Assembly (NCBI RefSeq): GCF_900182635.1
Contig: NZ_FXTD01000007.1
Location: forward strand, 163,413 to 227,412
Reading direction: 5' to 3'
Source of the DNA: Halorubrum cibi
GTDB lineage: Archaea; Halobacteriota; Halobacteria; Halobacteriales; Haloferacaceae
Length of the DNA stretch: 64,000 bases
Shown: positions 40,971 to 49,932 of the stretch, one piece after another
Layout: the number at the start of each line of letters is the position of its first letter
Position numbering within the stretch: the first letter of the stretch is position 1
The notes under the pieces: model-generated
What the model was told of the DNA's origin: nothing
The model's input: only the letters and a program-made list of their open reading frames with translations
Database searches by the model: none
Made by a program: the position numbers and the translations under genes

Positions 40971-42395
40971 GTGTGTATGAGACGCGGGGTGCTGTTGGTT
41001 GTCGTCGGGGTAATGGTCGTGCTCGCTGGTTGTGCGGGTGCGGCTCCTGGTGATTCGACACCAGGAGAGTCCACACCAGGGAATAACACAGAATCTGTAG
41101 CGACGACAAACGGGACCGTCGAAGTCCACTATATCAATGTCGGGCAATCAGTGAGCACGCTCATTATCGAGCCGGATGGGGAGACGATGCTCGTTGATAC
41201 CGGACACTACAACGATGACGGCGAGTACGTCATCGACTATCTACAACGCCACGACATCACGCGGATCGACCATCTCGTCACGTCACACAACGATGCTGAC
41301 CACATTGGTGGGAACGCAGCGATCATCGACTATTACGAGACGGAGGCTGACGGGGTCGGTGCGGTGTACGATCCCGGAATTGCCGCGAGCACACAAACGT
41401 ACGGCGAGTACCTTGATGCGATCGAGGAGCACGATGTGACGCTGTACGAGACGCGAGAGGGTGATTCGCTTCCATTCGGTGCGGTCACCGTTGATGTGTT
41501 AGGGCCACCGGAGCCGTATCTAGAGAATGAAGCGCGCAACGAGAACAGCATCGTGTTGAAGCTCACGTACGGAGAGACAAGCTTCCTGTTGTCTGGTGAT
41601 GCCGAAGACGACCAGGAAGCATACCTCGTTGAGAGGTACGGCGAGCAGTTACAATCCACGATGCTGAAAGCCGGACACCACGGCTCTGCGAGCTCATCGA
41701 GTGAAGCGTTCCTTGATGCGGTACAGCCGGAAGCAGTCGTGGTGTCAAGCGCGTATGATTCGCAGTACGGCCACCCGAACGATGAGGTGCTACAGCGATT
41801 GTCGGATCGGTCGATCCCGACGTATTGGACCGCGACCCACGGTGATATCGTGCTTGTGAGCGACGGGAGCGCAGTCTCCGTTCAAACCCAGGCGGCTGCC
41901 CCGACAGACCCCGGTGCGCTTCGTGATGGGGATGCTGTCGAACCAGGGACGACCGGCACAGTGACTGAACGCGACCGGCTTGGCGGAGCTGGGACTGGGG
42001 CGATTGATTCGGGCGGGAGTGACGATTCTACAGAAGACGATGATGACGAGACGTCGACTGAGAACGCGACACTCGCAGTCGCAGAAATCAACGCCGATGC
42101 AGAAGGCGATGATCGGGAGAACCTCAATGACGAGTACATCGTCTTCGAGAACACGGGAGATGACCCGCTTGATCTCTCCGGGTGGACCGTCGCTGATGAC
42201 GCTGGGCACACCTACACGATCCCTGATGGCGTCACGATCGGCTCAGAAGCAACCCTAACGCTTCGAACTGGGAGCGGGACCAATACGGAAACCGAACTGT
42301 ACTGGGGGTCGGGCTCTCCAATATGGAACAATAATGGCGATACAGTGATAGTCACAACTGATGATGGAGAGCGTGTCGTGGAGGAGCAATACTAA
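40971..42395 (+). CDS. ComEC-like metallo-beta-lactamase lipoprotein with lamin-tail domain
   Basis: 474 aa. N-terminal lipoprotein signal with lipobox 'MVVLAGCAG', then a short Thr/Pro/Gly linker. The metallo-beta-lactamase domain resembles the exposed domain of ComEC/Rec2: 'VHYINVGQSVSTLIIEPDG', metal motif 'TSHNDADHIGGN', 'SFLLSGDAEDD', 'KAGHHGSASSSSEAF'. After an acidic low-complexity linker there is a lamin-tail (LTD) beta-sandwich, 'ENLNDEYIVFENTGDDPLDL' through 'GSPIWNNNGDTVIVTT', probably anchoring DNA or surface. Likely an extracellular nuclease/phosphoesterase. Followed by a DUF3006-like gene with a TAATG overlap. Confidence 0.85.
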   Translation: MCMRRGVLLVVVGVMVVLAGCAGAAPGDSTPGESTPGNNTESVATTNGTVEVHYINVGQSVSTLIIEPDGETMLVDTGHYNDDGEYVIDYLQRHDITRIDHLVTSHNDADHIGGNAAIIDYYETEADGVGAVYDPGIAASTQTYGEYLDAIEEHDVTLYETREGDSLPFGAVTVDVLGPPEPYLENEARNENSIVLKLTYGETSFLLSGDAEDDQEAYLVERYGEQLQSTMLKAGHHGSASSSSEAFLDAVQPEAVVVSSAYDSQYGHPNDEVLQRLSDRSIPTYWTATHGDIVLVSDGSAVSVQTQAAAPTDPGALRDGDAVEPGTTGTVTERDRLGGAGTGAIDSGGSDDSTEDDDDETSTENATLAVAEINADAEGDDRENLNDEYIVFENTGDDPLDLSGWTVADDAGHTYTIPDGVTIGSEATLTLRTGSGTNTETELYWGSGSPIWNNNGDTVIVTTDDGERVVEEQY

Positions 42396-42691
42396 TGCCG
42401 CCAGTTGAGCTACCTGACGGCACGTACACGGCTGTTATCGACAATATCGAAGACGGCTACGCAACCGTGTTTTTCGAACGCGATGGCGACGAGGTTGGGA
42501 ACGCTGTGATCGACGCGGCACAGTTCCCTACAGATGCGCAGCACGCCGACGCAATCCTCACAGTAACGCTTCGTGATGGTGAAATTGAGGAAGCAGTATA
42601 CGAGCCTGAAGAGACAACAGAACGATCCTCGGCAGCGCAAGATCGGTTCGATCGACTGTCAAAACGACCACCGTCTGATGACGATTCCTGA
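42395..42691 (+). CDS. DUF3006-like protein
   Basis: 98 aa. Small all-beta domain: 'LPDGTYTAVIDNIEDGYATV', 'DAILTVTLRDGEIEEAVYEP', the form of DUF3006 proteins that bind or follow ComEC-like metallo-beta-lactamase proteins in haloarchaea and Firmicutes. Charged C-terminal tail. Start overlaps the upstream stop, so it is the second gene of a two-gene operon. Confidence 0.75.
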   Translation: MPPVELPDGTYTAVIDNIEDGYATVFFERDGDEVGNAVIDAAQFPTDAQHADAILTVTLRDGEIEEAVYEPEETTERSSAAQDRFDRLSKRPPSDDDS

Positions 42692-42812
42692 CTAGGGTTG
42701 ACCGAGTTCCGGTGTACTTGAGCGGTATTTCAGAAGAACAGTCCAAACGAGAGTCCATCCCTGTCCGTGCTGTTCAGGATGCCACGAGACAGTTCATCCT
42801 CGAAACGCCCGC

Positions 42813-43292
42813 CTACGGCGGATTCTCGGCGTCGTTGAGTTCCTCGAACGTGTCGTGAGTGTAGGCATACCGCCAGCGTTGGAGGATTGCCCGTGTGACA
42901 AGGCTGACTGCGGACACAGTAATACAGGATGGCTCGACCGGCCGGCTCGGAGCATCGGGTGGTGGGTGGAAATGCTGTCTCGGCGCGTCAGGTTTCGGGT
43001 GGCAGTCGAACCGAAAATTCCGATCGCGGTCGTCACTATAGTGTGCGGCGTAGTTCCCAGTTAAACTCCATCGGACGTCTATCTGAGCGGTTGACGCCGC
43101 TCCGACGCCGTCGGACAGTTCAATCGAAAGCGTCTGTGGATTCAACGGATCGTCTAGTGACGCCGTGTGGACCAGCGGCTCCTGTTCGACGAACAGGTCT
43201 CGAATCTCGCGCAACGCTCCGGCGTCGATAGGGCCGAACACCTCGGATTGCTCATTCGACTGGCGGTGTTGATTTCTCTCGTCGTCGGTCAT
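42813..43292 (-). CDS. TumE-like toxin (DUF6516 type), copy 1
   Basis: 159 aa. Its central part 'AQIDVRWSLTGNYAAHYSDD' and 'FRFDCHPKPDAPRQHFHPPP' matches a His-rich pattern shared with the protein at 47311-47760, and resembles TumE/DUF6516 toxins (D-x-H-P ... H-x-H). It follows a winged-helix gene with an ATGA overlap, the toxin-antitoxin arrangement. RNase activity is a family expectation only. No frameshift. Confidence 0.55.
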   Translation of the reverse strand: MTDDERNQHRQSNEQSEVFGPIDAGALREIRDLFVEQEPLVHTASLDDPLNPQTLSIELSDGVGAASTAQIDVRWSLTGNYAAHYSDDRDRNFRFDCHPKPDAPRQHFHPPPDAPSRPVEPSCITVSAVSLVTRAILQRWRYAYTHDTFEELNDAENPP

Positions 43293-43900
43293 ACGACGGC
43301 AGATGTATCCCCATTGCCGTCGTCATCCGTGTCTGTGCCGGTCAGGTGACCAGTGTGAGTCGCCTCACCGATAGCGAGTGCAGCTTGGGCGAGCGCGAGG
43401 TTGCGTCGTGTCGTTTGCCACTCTGTGAGGAGCGCACCGTGGTCGCTGTCGGCGTCGTCAACAGTCAACTCACGGGCGAACTCCTCGGGTGAATCGACAT
43501 CATGTTCCTCGCGCCACGCCTGTATCTGTGCCTTCATATCCGCGATTCCGGATGCGATCTCTCCCGGCGTCTGTTCCGCGAGGAGCGACTGTGCGTGTTC
43601 GGTGACAATGGCCGTTTCCGACCGTCGGTACTGCGTCGTCTGACCGTCCTGCGACGTCGTCACTTCGCCGGCGTTTTCGAGTGTTCGCAGGTGCTTTCGC
43701 GCCGTGGTCGGCGAGACACGAGCACGATCGGCGATTTTCGCAGCTGATGTCGGTTCGTAGGCACGGCGGATAATCTCGTATACTCGTTCGAACGGCGTCG
43801 TCTCCTCAATCCATTCGTCTTCGACGACATCGTTCACATCACGGTGTTCGGTACCGCCATCCGGGCGTATTCGATAGGGTGGGGACGTATCTTCGGGCAT
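43289..43900 (-). CDS. winged-helix antitoxin/regulator, copy 1
   Basis: 203 aa from ATG 43900 (an upstream in-frame ATG at 44083 lies within IS debris and is rejected). Winged helix 'ERVYEIIRRAYEPTSAAKIA', 'RARVSPTTARKHLRTLENAG', 'EVTTSQDGQTTQYRRSE', then a helical C-terminal half with 'HDVDSPEEFARELTVDDADS'. It is paired with the His-rich TumE-like gene by an ATGA overlap and is a diverged relative of the 47757-48332 protein (shared layout of HTH, then helical 'SPEEFA/SPEAVS' segment). Likely binds its own promoter and neutralises the partner. Confidence 0.62.
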   Translation of the reverse strand: MPEDTSPPYRIRPDGGTEHRDVNDVVEDEWIEETTPFERVYEIIRRAYEPTSAAKIADRARVSPTTARKHLRTLENAGEVTTSQDGQTTQYRRSETAIVTEHAQSLLAEQTPGEIASGIADMKAQIQAWREEHDVDSPEEFARELTVDDADSDHGALLTEWQTTRRNLALAQAALAIGEATHTGHLTGTDTDDDGNGDTSAVV

Positions 43901-44046
43901 CGTATAGCAAACAACGAGAGAACAGTATAATAATCTGGGGGACAGTATATTGATCGTCGGGCGTGCCATGCGTGGAGGAATATTATTAGCTGTCTTAACC
44001 AACAATCTCGTGGCGTACGGTAGACCGTTGGTTAAATCTACAGTCC

Positions 44047-44125
44047 TGTACTGAGCGATTCGTGAGCCGCTTGTATTGACCAAGCCGGAGCAAGACAGAT
44101 CACCTTTTCAGGGCTCAACAGATCC
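44047..44125 (+). mobile_element. IS right-end remnant
   Basis: Reads CTERFVSRLY-stop (44047-44079), the same transposase C-terminus seen at 39888 and 57485, then a decayed right end (TTTTCAGGGCTCAACAGATC). The stretch 43901-44201 holds no gene: it contains this relic and AT-rich sequence that must include the promoter of the leftward winged-helix gene. Confidence 0.6.
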
Positions 44126-44201
44126 ACCTGAACCTATCTGAGCCGCCCCTGTCCTATGTTGTGGGGTCCATAGGCTCATACATATGGAGGTGATAACATA
44201 G

Positions 44202-44512
44202 GTGACGGATAGCGTCCTATACCACCATCGAAGAGTGGAAGGATGTCGAAGATGGCTACGTTGTCAGTGTGACCATCCGGCAGACGGAGGCTGAGAAGTA
44301 CCCGAGCGTATGGACTACAGTCTACACCTCGGGAAGTCGGTGGCGACACCATCCTCCACCACGACAACGCTCACGAACGGACGAAAAGTCACGATCGCCA
44401 CATTGGGAACGATGTCGAAATCATTCAGTTCTCCGGAATGCTGACGCGTTACGACCGGTTCAAGCGTGACGTTGAAGAAATGACTCCCGTTTCGTGGGAC
44501 TGGTCAGAGTAG
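44202..44512 (+). pseudogene. frameshifted TumE-like toxin
   Basis: Coding signal moves between frames. It opens GTG 'TDSVLYH', continues one frame over as 'TIEEWKDVEDGYVVSVTIRQ' and 'AEKYPSVWTTVYTSGS', then shifts again to 'GDTILHHDNAHERTKSHDRH' and ends 'RDVEEMTPVSWDWSE'. The order matches haloarchaeal TumE/DUF6516 toxins, with the D-N-x-H...H-D-R-H block. Two frameshifts mean it is inactive unless the assembly is wrong. The partner antitoxin downstream is intact. Confidence 0.7.
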
Positions 44513-44535
44513 GACGCCTCCGGGAGGGACATACC

Positions 44536-44940
44536 ATGCCCACACTCAAAGTCACCGTCGGCGAACGCGACCGCCTCGATCAGCGCACGCGCAGTCGCAT
44601 CAAGGCCGCTCAGGAGGGTGAGGATCTCGACGACGCCCAGCCGGTATTGAACTTCGGCTCGTACGCTGAACTCAGCCGACTCCTCAGTCCGAAGAACTTG
44701 GAGTTGTTAGAAGCAATATCCGAACACGAACCCGAAAGTATCCGCGAAGCTGCCGAACTGGTGGACCGGGACTACAAACAGGTTCACCGAAACCTCTCTG
44801 AACTCGACGATATCGGTGTTATCGAGTTCGAAGGTGGCGGAGCAGGTCAGGCGAAGAAACCGAAACTGACCTACGACGGCCTCGAAATCGACATTCCCTT
44901 TGCGAGATCTAACGGGGACATCGGCGCGGCAGCGCCCTAA
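44536..44940 (+). CDS. HTH DNA-binding antitoxin-type protein (TumA-like)
   Basis: 134 aa from ATG 44536. N-terminal 'PTLKVTVGERDRLDQRTR', then winged helix 'SPKNLELLEAISEHEPESIR', 'EAAELVDRDYKQVHRNLSEL' and 'DIGVIEFEGGG'. This is the haloarchaeal HVO_A0114-type DNA-binding family that accompanies TumE-like toxins. It follows the broken toxin by 23 bp. An intact antitoxin with a dead toxin may act as an anti-addiction factor against related modules. Confidence 0.75.
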   Translation: MPTLKVTVGERDRLDQRTRSRIKAAQEGEDLDDAQPVLNFGSYAELSRLLSPKNLELLEAISEHEPESIREAAELVDRDYKQVHRNLSELDDIGVIEFEGGGAGQAKKPKLTYDGLEIDIPFARSNGDIGAAAP

Positions 44941-45236
44941 CGGCCACCCGCACGCGGGTTGGTCAATCGTCGCTGCTTCCTTCCCGTATCTCACCAGATC
45001 GGCCGCGAACTAACGTAATAGTACAAATAAGAGATGGGCAGACTCAGTAGGTCGAGTATTCGATGACCCGAACCGTCGACCGCACTCCACAGCAGCTCAC
45101 GACGCCGAGAGTGTCTTTTCGCTGCCGACTGCGCATGGATATCGACACTCAGCATATACGGCTGCGAGCCTAACTAGTGGTAATGTGGTGGGATCCACGA
45201 CCCACGCTTCGGCGACTCTTGAGGCTGGTGACTCCA

Positions 45237-45842
45237 ATGACGCTCACACAAACACAGATACGTGAATACGACCGCCGTGCGATGGATAGTGCGGAGACTG
45301 CCACGGCGACGTTCAGAATCGGCTGTTTCTGGGGGCCTGATGCCCAGTTCGGTGCGATGGACGGCGTCGTTCGTACCCGCATCGGCTACGCCGGCGGAAC
45401 AAAACTCGATCCGACGTATCACGCGTTAGGCGACCACACAGAAGTGTTCCAACTCGAGTTCGATTCCGCCACGGTAGCGTATCGAGACCTTCTGAATCGG
45501 GTGTTCAAATCGCACAACCCACAGCACCAGACCAGGAAAACACAGTACCAGAACATCGTGTTTGCTGGGACGGAAGAGCAACGAGCAGTCCTTGATGAGT
45601 TTCTCACTACAAAGGGACTCACTGCCGATGGGATCGGAACACGCATCGAGCAGCTCTCACGCTTCTATCCTGCTGAGGATTATCACCAGAAGTACAAGCT
45701 GCGGTCCGTCTCCTCGCTCATGGACGCGTTTGAGACGGCGGGATACGGCGACGACGAGTTGCGTGAGTCGCCGATTGCTGCCAAGCTGAACGGGTACGCC
45801 GGTGGGCACGATGTTGGCATTGACGAGGAACTTCCGACATAA
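45237..45842 (+). CDS. msrA: peptide methionine-S-sulfoxide reductase MsrA
   Basis: 201 aa from ATG 45237 (an in-frame ATG at 45177 is poorly supported). Catalytic motif 'GCFWGPDAQFG' (Gly-Cys-Phe-Trp), 'RTRIGYAGGTKLDPTYH', 'GDHTEVFQLEFD', 'HNPQHQTRKTQYQNIVF', 'AEDYHQKY', all conserved MsrA blocks. Reduces methionine-S-sulfoxide in oxidised proteins. Monocistronic; no MsrB is nearby. Confidence 0.93.
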   Translation: MTLTQTQIREYDRRAMDSAETATATFRIGCFWGPDAQFGAMDGVVRTRIGYAGGTKLDPTYHALGDHTEVFQLEFDSATVAYRDLLNRVFKSHNPQHQTRKTQYQNIVFAGTEEQRAVLDEFLTTKGLTADGIGTRIEQLSRFYPAEDYHQKYKLRSVSSLMDAFETAGYGDDELRESPIAAKLNGYAGGHDVGIDEELPT

Positions 45843-45979
45843 TTACCCTTACGCCGCTTGATTGAGACTCCCTCGCACCGTAGATACCACGTCCCGGAGT
45901 GAATCGGCAACCGCCACGGGAAGCCTCGCGGCTTCGATGGACCCGTAGGCTTTCACCTGTCACGCAGTAACGGACTAGT

Positions 45980-47122
45980 GTGTCCACCGACCAGTCCCAT
46001 CAGTCTGTGTCCGGTCTCGATGTGCTCATTTCCGGCGGATCGATGGGCGGGCTCTTTACGGGTATTACGCTCGCGCGGTCGGGTCACCATCCAACGATCT
46101 ACGAGCAGTCGGCAGGTACGCTCAAAAGCCGTGGCGGCGGTATCGTCGCCCAACAGAATATCCGCCGGTTTCTCAGCGATCATGATATCGTTGACCCAGC
46201 GGAGATCACGACGCGGTCTCACGAACGTCGGTTCCTTACCGAGAGCGGGGATGTCGAACGCGCCGTGTCCGAAACGATGGTGTTCACGTCGTGGGACGCG
46301 CTCTATCGACAGCTCCGCTACGCCTTCCCCGACGAGCAGTACCGAACTGGGACAACGGTCACAGGCGTGACGCCCGAGACGGCCACGGCCACGACCGATG
46401 ACGAGACGGAACGGACGGCGGACATGGTCGTCGCCGCCGAGGGTGGTCAGTCGGCGACACGCGCGCAACTACATCCCGACGTGGAACCAGAGTTCGCATC
46501 CTACGTCGCGTGGCGTGGCGTCGTCGACGAAGCGACCCTCCCGGCTGCGTGTGCCGAGGCGTTCGACGAGATGTTCACGTTCTACCAGGGAGCCGATCAG
46601 CTCATTCTCGCGTACTTCATTCCGGGCCCGAACGGCGAGACTGAGCCGGGCTTGCGTCGGCTCAACTGGGTGTGGTACGATACTCTCGACGGACGGGACC
46701 GAGGTGTGATATTCACAGACACGAGCGATACCGAACAACGGTTCTCCGTTTCACCGGGTCAGTTGCGCGAACCGGTTCGTCACCGACAGCGCGAGCGCGC
46801 AGCCACGCTCCCACCCGTGTTCGAGACGCTCGTCAGCGAGACACCAGACCTCTTCGTACAGGCGATCTACGACTTGACGGTCCCGGCGATGGTTACAGAT
46901 CGGGTATGTCTGCTCGGAGATGGTGCGTTCGTTGCCCGCCCGCATACGGCAGCGGGGACCGCGAAGGCAGCTGGTGATGCAACCGCGCTCGCCGAAGCTC
47001 TTGCGAGTCACAGATCGATCAACGAGGCGCTCGCGGCATGGGATCAAGCACGCAGTGAGTACGGTACCACACTCGTCGCCCGTGGGAAGCAGATGGGTGA
47101 CGTGCGGCTGAATCTGAACTGA
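45980..47122 (+). CDS. FAD-dependent monooxygenase
   Basis: 380 aa from a GTG start. Rossmann FAD motif 'VLISGGSMGGLFTGITLARSG' in outline (G-x-S-x-x-G), 'YEQSAGTLKSRGGGI', 'ADMVVAAEGGQSATRAQL' (DG-like motif region), and the flavin phosphate-binding motif 'RVCLLGDGAFVARPHTAAG'. PHBH-type hydroxylase related to salicylate/6-hydroxynicotinate monooxygenase-like proteins. Substrate cannot be told. Confidence 0.85.
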   Translation: MSTDQSHQSVSGLDVLISGGSMGGLFTGITLARSGHHPTIYEQSAGTLKSRGGGIVAQQNIRRFLSDHDIVDPAEITTRSHERRFLTESGDVERAVSETMVFTSWDALYRQLRYAFPDEQYRTGTTVTGVTPETATATTDDETERTADMVVAAEGGQSATRAQLHPDVEPEFASYVAWRGVVDEATLPAACAEAFDEMFTFYQGADQLILAYFIPGPNGETEPGLRRLNWVWYDTLDGRDRGVIFTDTSDTEQRFSVSPGQLREPVRHRQRERAATLPPVFETLVSETPDLFVQAIYDLTVPAMVTDRVCLLGDGAFVARPHTAAGTAKAAGDATALAEALASHRSINEALAAWDQARSEYGTTLVARGKQMGDVRLNLN

Positions 47123-47310
47123 CCGAGGCTCTGGGTGACTGCCTGAACGAGCGTCGCGTGTCACAGACGTGCGGATTGTGGCCGTCCCAGCGATGAGTCT
47201 GTGGCAGGTTACCCGACGAACTCGTCATGCGACCAGCGGTGAGCGTTCACAAAGAGTCCGTGCGTGGTCCGCCTGACCTCTTCGGTAGTGATGCCCGGTA
47301 GTTGAGACGG

Positions 47311-47760
47311 TTACGTTTCCCAGAAAGCCCGCTGTCGCGTCTCAATCTCGGTGAGTGCTGTCGAGAGGACGTCGCGCCAATCGTCGGGGTGGTCGACGTC
47401 GTCGCCGGGCGTCGGTGCGTCGGGGCCCGGATGGACGTGGTCTCGCGTATTGTGATCCGAGGGGTGACGGTCCCATCGGTGATTGAACGCTCTATCCTGG
47501 TGAGCTTCGTGGTAGTGGATCGTGAAGTCGCCGTTCTCGTACCACGCAATCTCGATATGGGCTCGTTCGACGCGACCGGGATAGAACCGCGAGTCGTACG
47601 TACAGACCAGGCGGTCCGGTGCGAACTCGGGGCGCTCCTCAATCCGAACGAAACGCTCGTCGGTAGCGAGCCGATCTCTGATGACATCGAGACGGTCGAA
47701 GTCGATTGGTGCGCCACTACCCGGCCTGCCCGACTTGTCAGCGTCTCCCCCGTCGCTCAT
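47311..47760 (-). CDS. TumE-like toxin (DUF6516 type), copy 2
   Basis: 149 aa. 'DRLVCTYDSRFYPGRVERAH', 'IEIAWYENGDFTIHYHEAHQ' and the His-rich 'RWDRHPSDHNTRDHVHPGPD' align with copy 1 at 42813 and with TumE toxins. The ATG sits in an ATGA overlap with the upstream winged-helix gene. The C-terminus 'WRDVLSTALTEIETRQRAFW' is helical. Toxicity is a family inference. Confidence 0.58.
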   Translation of the reverse strand: MSDGGDADKSGRPGSGAPIDFDRLDVIRDRLATDERFVRIEERPEFAPDRLVCTYDSRFYPGRVERAHIEIAWYENGDFTIHYHEAHQDRAFNHRWDRHPSDHNTRDHVHPGPDAPTPGDDVDHPDDWRDVLSTALTEIETRQRAFWET

Positions 47761-48332
47761 ACCGCCGTTCGCTCGTTGGCGTCACCGGCCGAACCGGACG
47801 TGAGCGCACGTTCGAGGAGATCGACTCGTCGACGAGCGGTCTTCCACGCAGACACGTCTTCCCACACATCCTCGATTGACCGGCCAGTCGCGGACGCGTG
47901 CTTGGTGATCGACACCGCTTCGGGGGACTCGGCGTCGAACTGCTCGCTGAATGACTTGGCTCGTTCGGATTCCGCTTGGAGGAACCCGAGCAGGTCGTCG
48001 TCGGAGTACTCGTCTCGGAGCCGCTGTACGCGACGCCAGTTCAGGTACGCTTGATTCCGCTGGTACGTCGCCGGCGTCTCAGTGACTCGCGTCACGATGC
48101 CGAGTTCCTCGAACCACTTCAAGTACTCACGTGCCGCGTCTACGCCCCGTCCGGCGAGCTCGGCCACGTCGCTTGCGGTCGCCGGCTTGCTCAACCCGAG
48201 CACGGCGTCAAAGAAGTCGTCACGCGTGCGCTTACCGCGAACGACGTCTTCGGGATCGGTCAGCGATTTGAAGTCCGGCGGCTCTCCGTCGCTTTCGGGA
48301 TCAGCTTTCCGATCCGGACGTGGCTCCTCCAT
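47757..48332 (-). CDS. winged-helix antitoxin/regulator, copy 2
   Basis: 191 aa. Winged helix 'FFDAVLGLSKPATASDVAEL', 'AGRGVDAAREYLKWFEELGI', 'VTRVTETPATYQRNQAYLNW'. The helical C-terminal half 'ESERAKSFSEQFDAESPEAV' through 'WEDVSAWKTARRRVDLLERA' parallels the copy-1 antitoxin. It is the first gene of the pair, coupled to the toxin by ATGA, so presumably autoregulates. Confidence 0.64.
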   Translation of the reverse strand: MEEPRPDRKADPESDGEPPDFKSLTDPEDVVRGKRTRDDFFDAVLGLSKPATASDVAELAGRGVDAAREYLKWFEELGIVTRVTETPATYQRNQAYLNWRRVQRLRDEYSDDDLLGFLQAESERAKSFSEQFDAESPEAVSITKHASATGRSIEDVWEDVSAWKTARRRVDLLERALTSGSAGDANERTAV

Positions 48333-48717
48333 ACGCCCTCAGTTCGCGCTAGCACGGAATAAATCTTTTCTAGCAGTATTATCCCGTCCACATTGAGACA
48401 GCGGACCTCAAAGTCCCGGACATACTGTCGTCGGGACGAGAGTGCGATGTCGTCTTGTATAGGAACGGGCACTCATCGGTTTTGACAACGGCATTCTGCT
48501 CATCAAGTTTTTCGAGGGATACCTCCCGATCACACCAGTCGTGTGGGAGAGATGAGCTCCGAACAGTCACTGTCTTGACTGTGACTAGGAGAGCTAACTC
48601 GACCAGCTGTTGACTTCATAGTTTGAGTGGCGACACACGGGGCTGGTCGTGATCGGTTACTGATCGTGAGGCGCGTCCCGTAACATCAATAGTCGGTGTG
48701 ATGAGAGTCACGTAGAC
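48333..48717. other. gene-free interval
   Basis: 385 bp. A 63-codon minus-strand frame (48379-48570) has no recognisable motif and no start signals. The AT-rich stretch just after 48340 may hold the promoter of the leftward winged-helix gene, and the last ~60 bp that of recQ. Nothing else is seen. Confidence 0.4.
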
Positions 48718-49932
48718 GTGAGTGATTCGCCAGATCGTGTGACGAAAGGGCAGGCGCAGAAATTGCTTGAGCGATCTATCGGGCCCGATGCGGAGTTCCG
48801 GTCTGACCAGTGGGAAGCGATCGATGCGCTCGTGAATGAACGAGAGCGATTACTGCTCGTTCAGCGGACCGGGTGGGGGAAGAGCTCGGTGTATTTTATT
48901 GCGACAAAACTGTTGCGAGCACAGGGAGCTGGGCCGACGCTCATCATCAGTCCGTTGTTGGCGTTGATGCGGAATCAAATCGAGGACGCGGAACAGCAAC
49001 TCGGGCTTGACGCGTGGACGATCAACTCGAACAACACCGATGAGTGGGACGACGCGAAACAGCGGGTTCTCGACGGGGACTGTGACGTACTTCTCATCTC
49101 ACCAGAGCGGCTCGCTAAGCCGGAATTCCGTGAGAATATTCTTGCGGAGATGGAAGACGAAATCGGACTGCTCGTCATCGACGAGGCTCACTGTATCTCT
49201 GACTGGGGTCACGATTTCCGGCCGGATTACCGTCGGATCAAACGCATCCTACAGGACCTACCGAGTCATATCCCGGTTGCAGCGACGACTGCGACGGCGA
49301 ACGACCGGGTCATTGACGACGTGACGACTCAGGTCCCGGACTTGCGCGTGATTCGTGGTGATCTCATGCGGGACTCGCTACGCATTCAAACGGTAGAGAT
49401 GGACTCACGAGCGAGGCGACTCGCGTGGCTCGCGGAGAATCTCGGCGAGTTACCAGGGTCCGGGATCGTGTACTGCTTGACGACTGACGAAGTCGAGATG
49501 GTGGCGAAGTGGTTGACTCAGCGAGGATTCTCTGCGAAGCATTATCACGGAGGAATGGACGGGGACGTTCGGAGCGAACGTGAAGACCAGTTGTTGGCGA
49601 ACGAGGTCGACGCGCTCGTTGCGACGAACGCGCTCGGGATGGGTTTCAATAAACCAGACCTCGGGTGGGTCGTCCACTTTCAGCGCCCGCCAAACCTCAT
49701 CAGGTATTACCAGGAGATCGGTCGCGCAGGACGCGGGTTAGACGAGGCGTACGCCGTCCTGCTCTCCGGAGAGGAAGACGACAGGATTGCCGAGTACTTC
49801 ATCGAAGAAGCGTTCCCTGCTCCGGAGGATTTCGAAACCGTCCTGGCGACGATCGAAGAGAGCGACGCACCGCTGTACAAGTATGAGGTGTTGAAACGCG
49901 CGAACGTGTCGTGGAAAGCGGCGTCGAAGTGA
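48718..49932 (+). CDS. recQ: RecQ-like DNA helicase, N-terminal part (ends at in-frame TGA)
   Basis: 404 aa from GTG 48718. RecQ signatures: 'FRSDQWEAIDALVNERERLL' (motif 0), Walker A 'QRTGWGKSSVYF', 'LIISPLLALMRNQIEDAEQQ', DEAH 'LLVIDEAHCISDWGHDFRPD', 'AATTATANDRV', 'VYCLTTDEVEMVAKWLTQRG', 'YYQEIGRAGRGLDEAYAVLL'. Translation stops at TGA 49930-49932 in the linker after the helicase core, but the same frame continues into the zinc and phosphoribosyltransferase domains. Either a nonsense mutation (the helicase core would still be made) or a sequencing error. Probably DNA-repair or defence-related. Confidence 0.85.
   Translation: MSDSPDRVTKGQAQKLLERSIGPDAEFRSDQWEAIDALVNERERLLLVQRTGWGKSSVYFIATKLLRAQGAGPTLIISPLLALMRNQIEDAEQQLGLDAWTINSNNTDEWDDAKQRVLDGDCDVLLISPERLAKPEFRENILAEMEDEIGLLVIDEAHCISDWGHDFRPDYRRIKRILQDLPSHIPVAATTATANDRVIDDVTTQVPDLRVIRGDLMRDSLRIQTVEMDSRARRLAWLAENLGELPGSGIVYCLTTDEVEMVAKWLTQRGFSAKHYHGGMDGDVRSEREDQLLANEVDALVATNALGMGFNKPDLGWVVHFQRPPNLIRYYQEIGRAGRGLDEAYAVLLSGEEDDRIAEYFIEEAFPAPEDFETVLATIEESDAPLYKYEVLKRANVSWKAASK

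Noticed and set aside
48379..48570. 63-aa minus-strand ORF
   Set aside because: No start signals, no motif and a composition like noncoding sequence.
49930..49932. Selenocysteine codon at the in-frame TGA of recQ
   Set aside because: Haloarchaea are not known to use selenocysteine, and no catalytic residue is expected in this linker.
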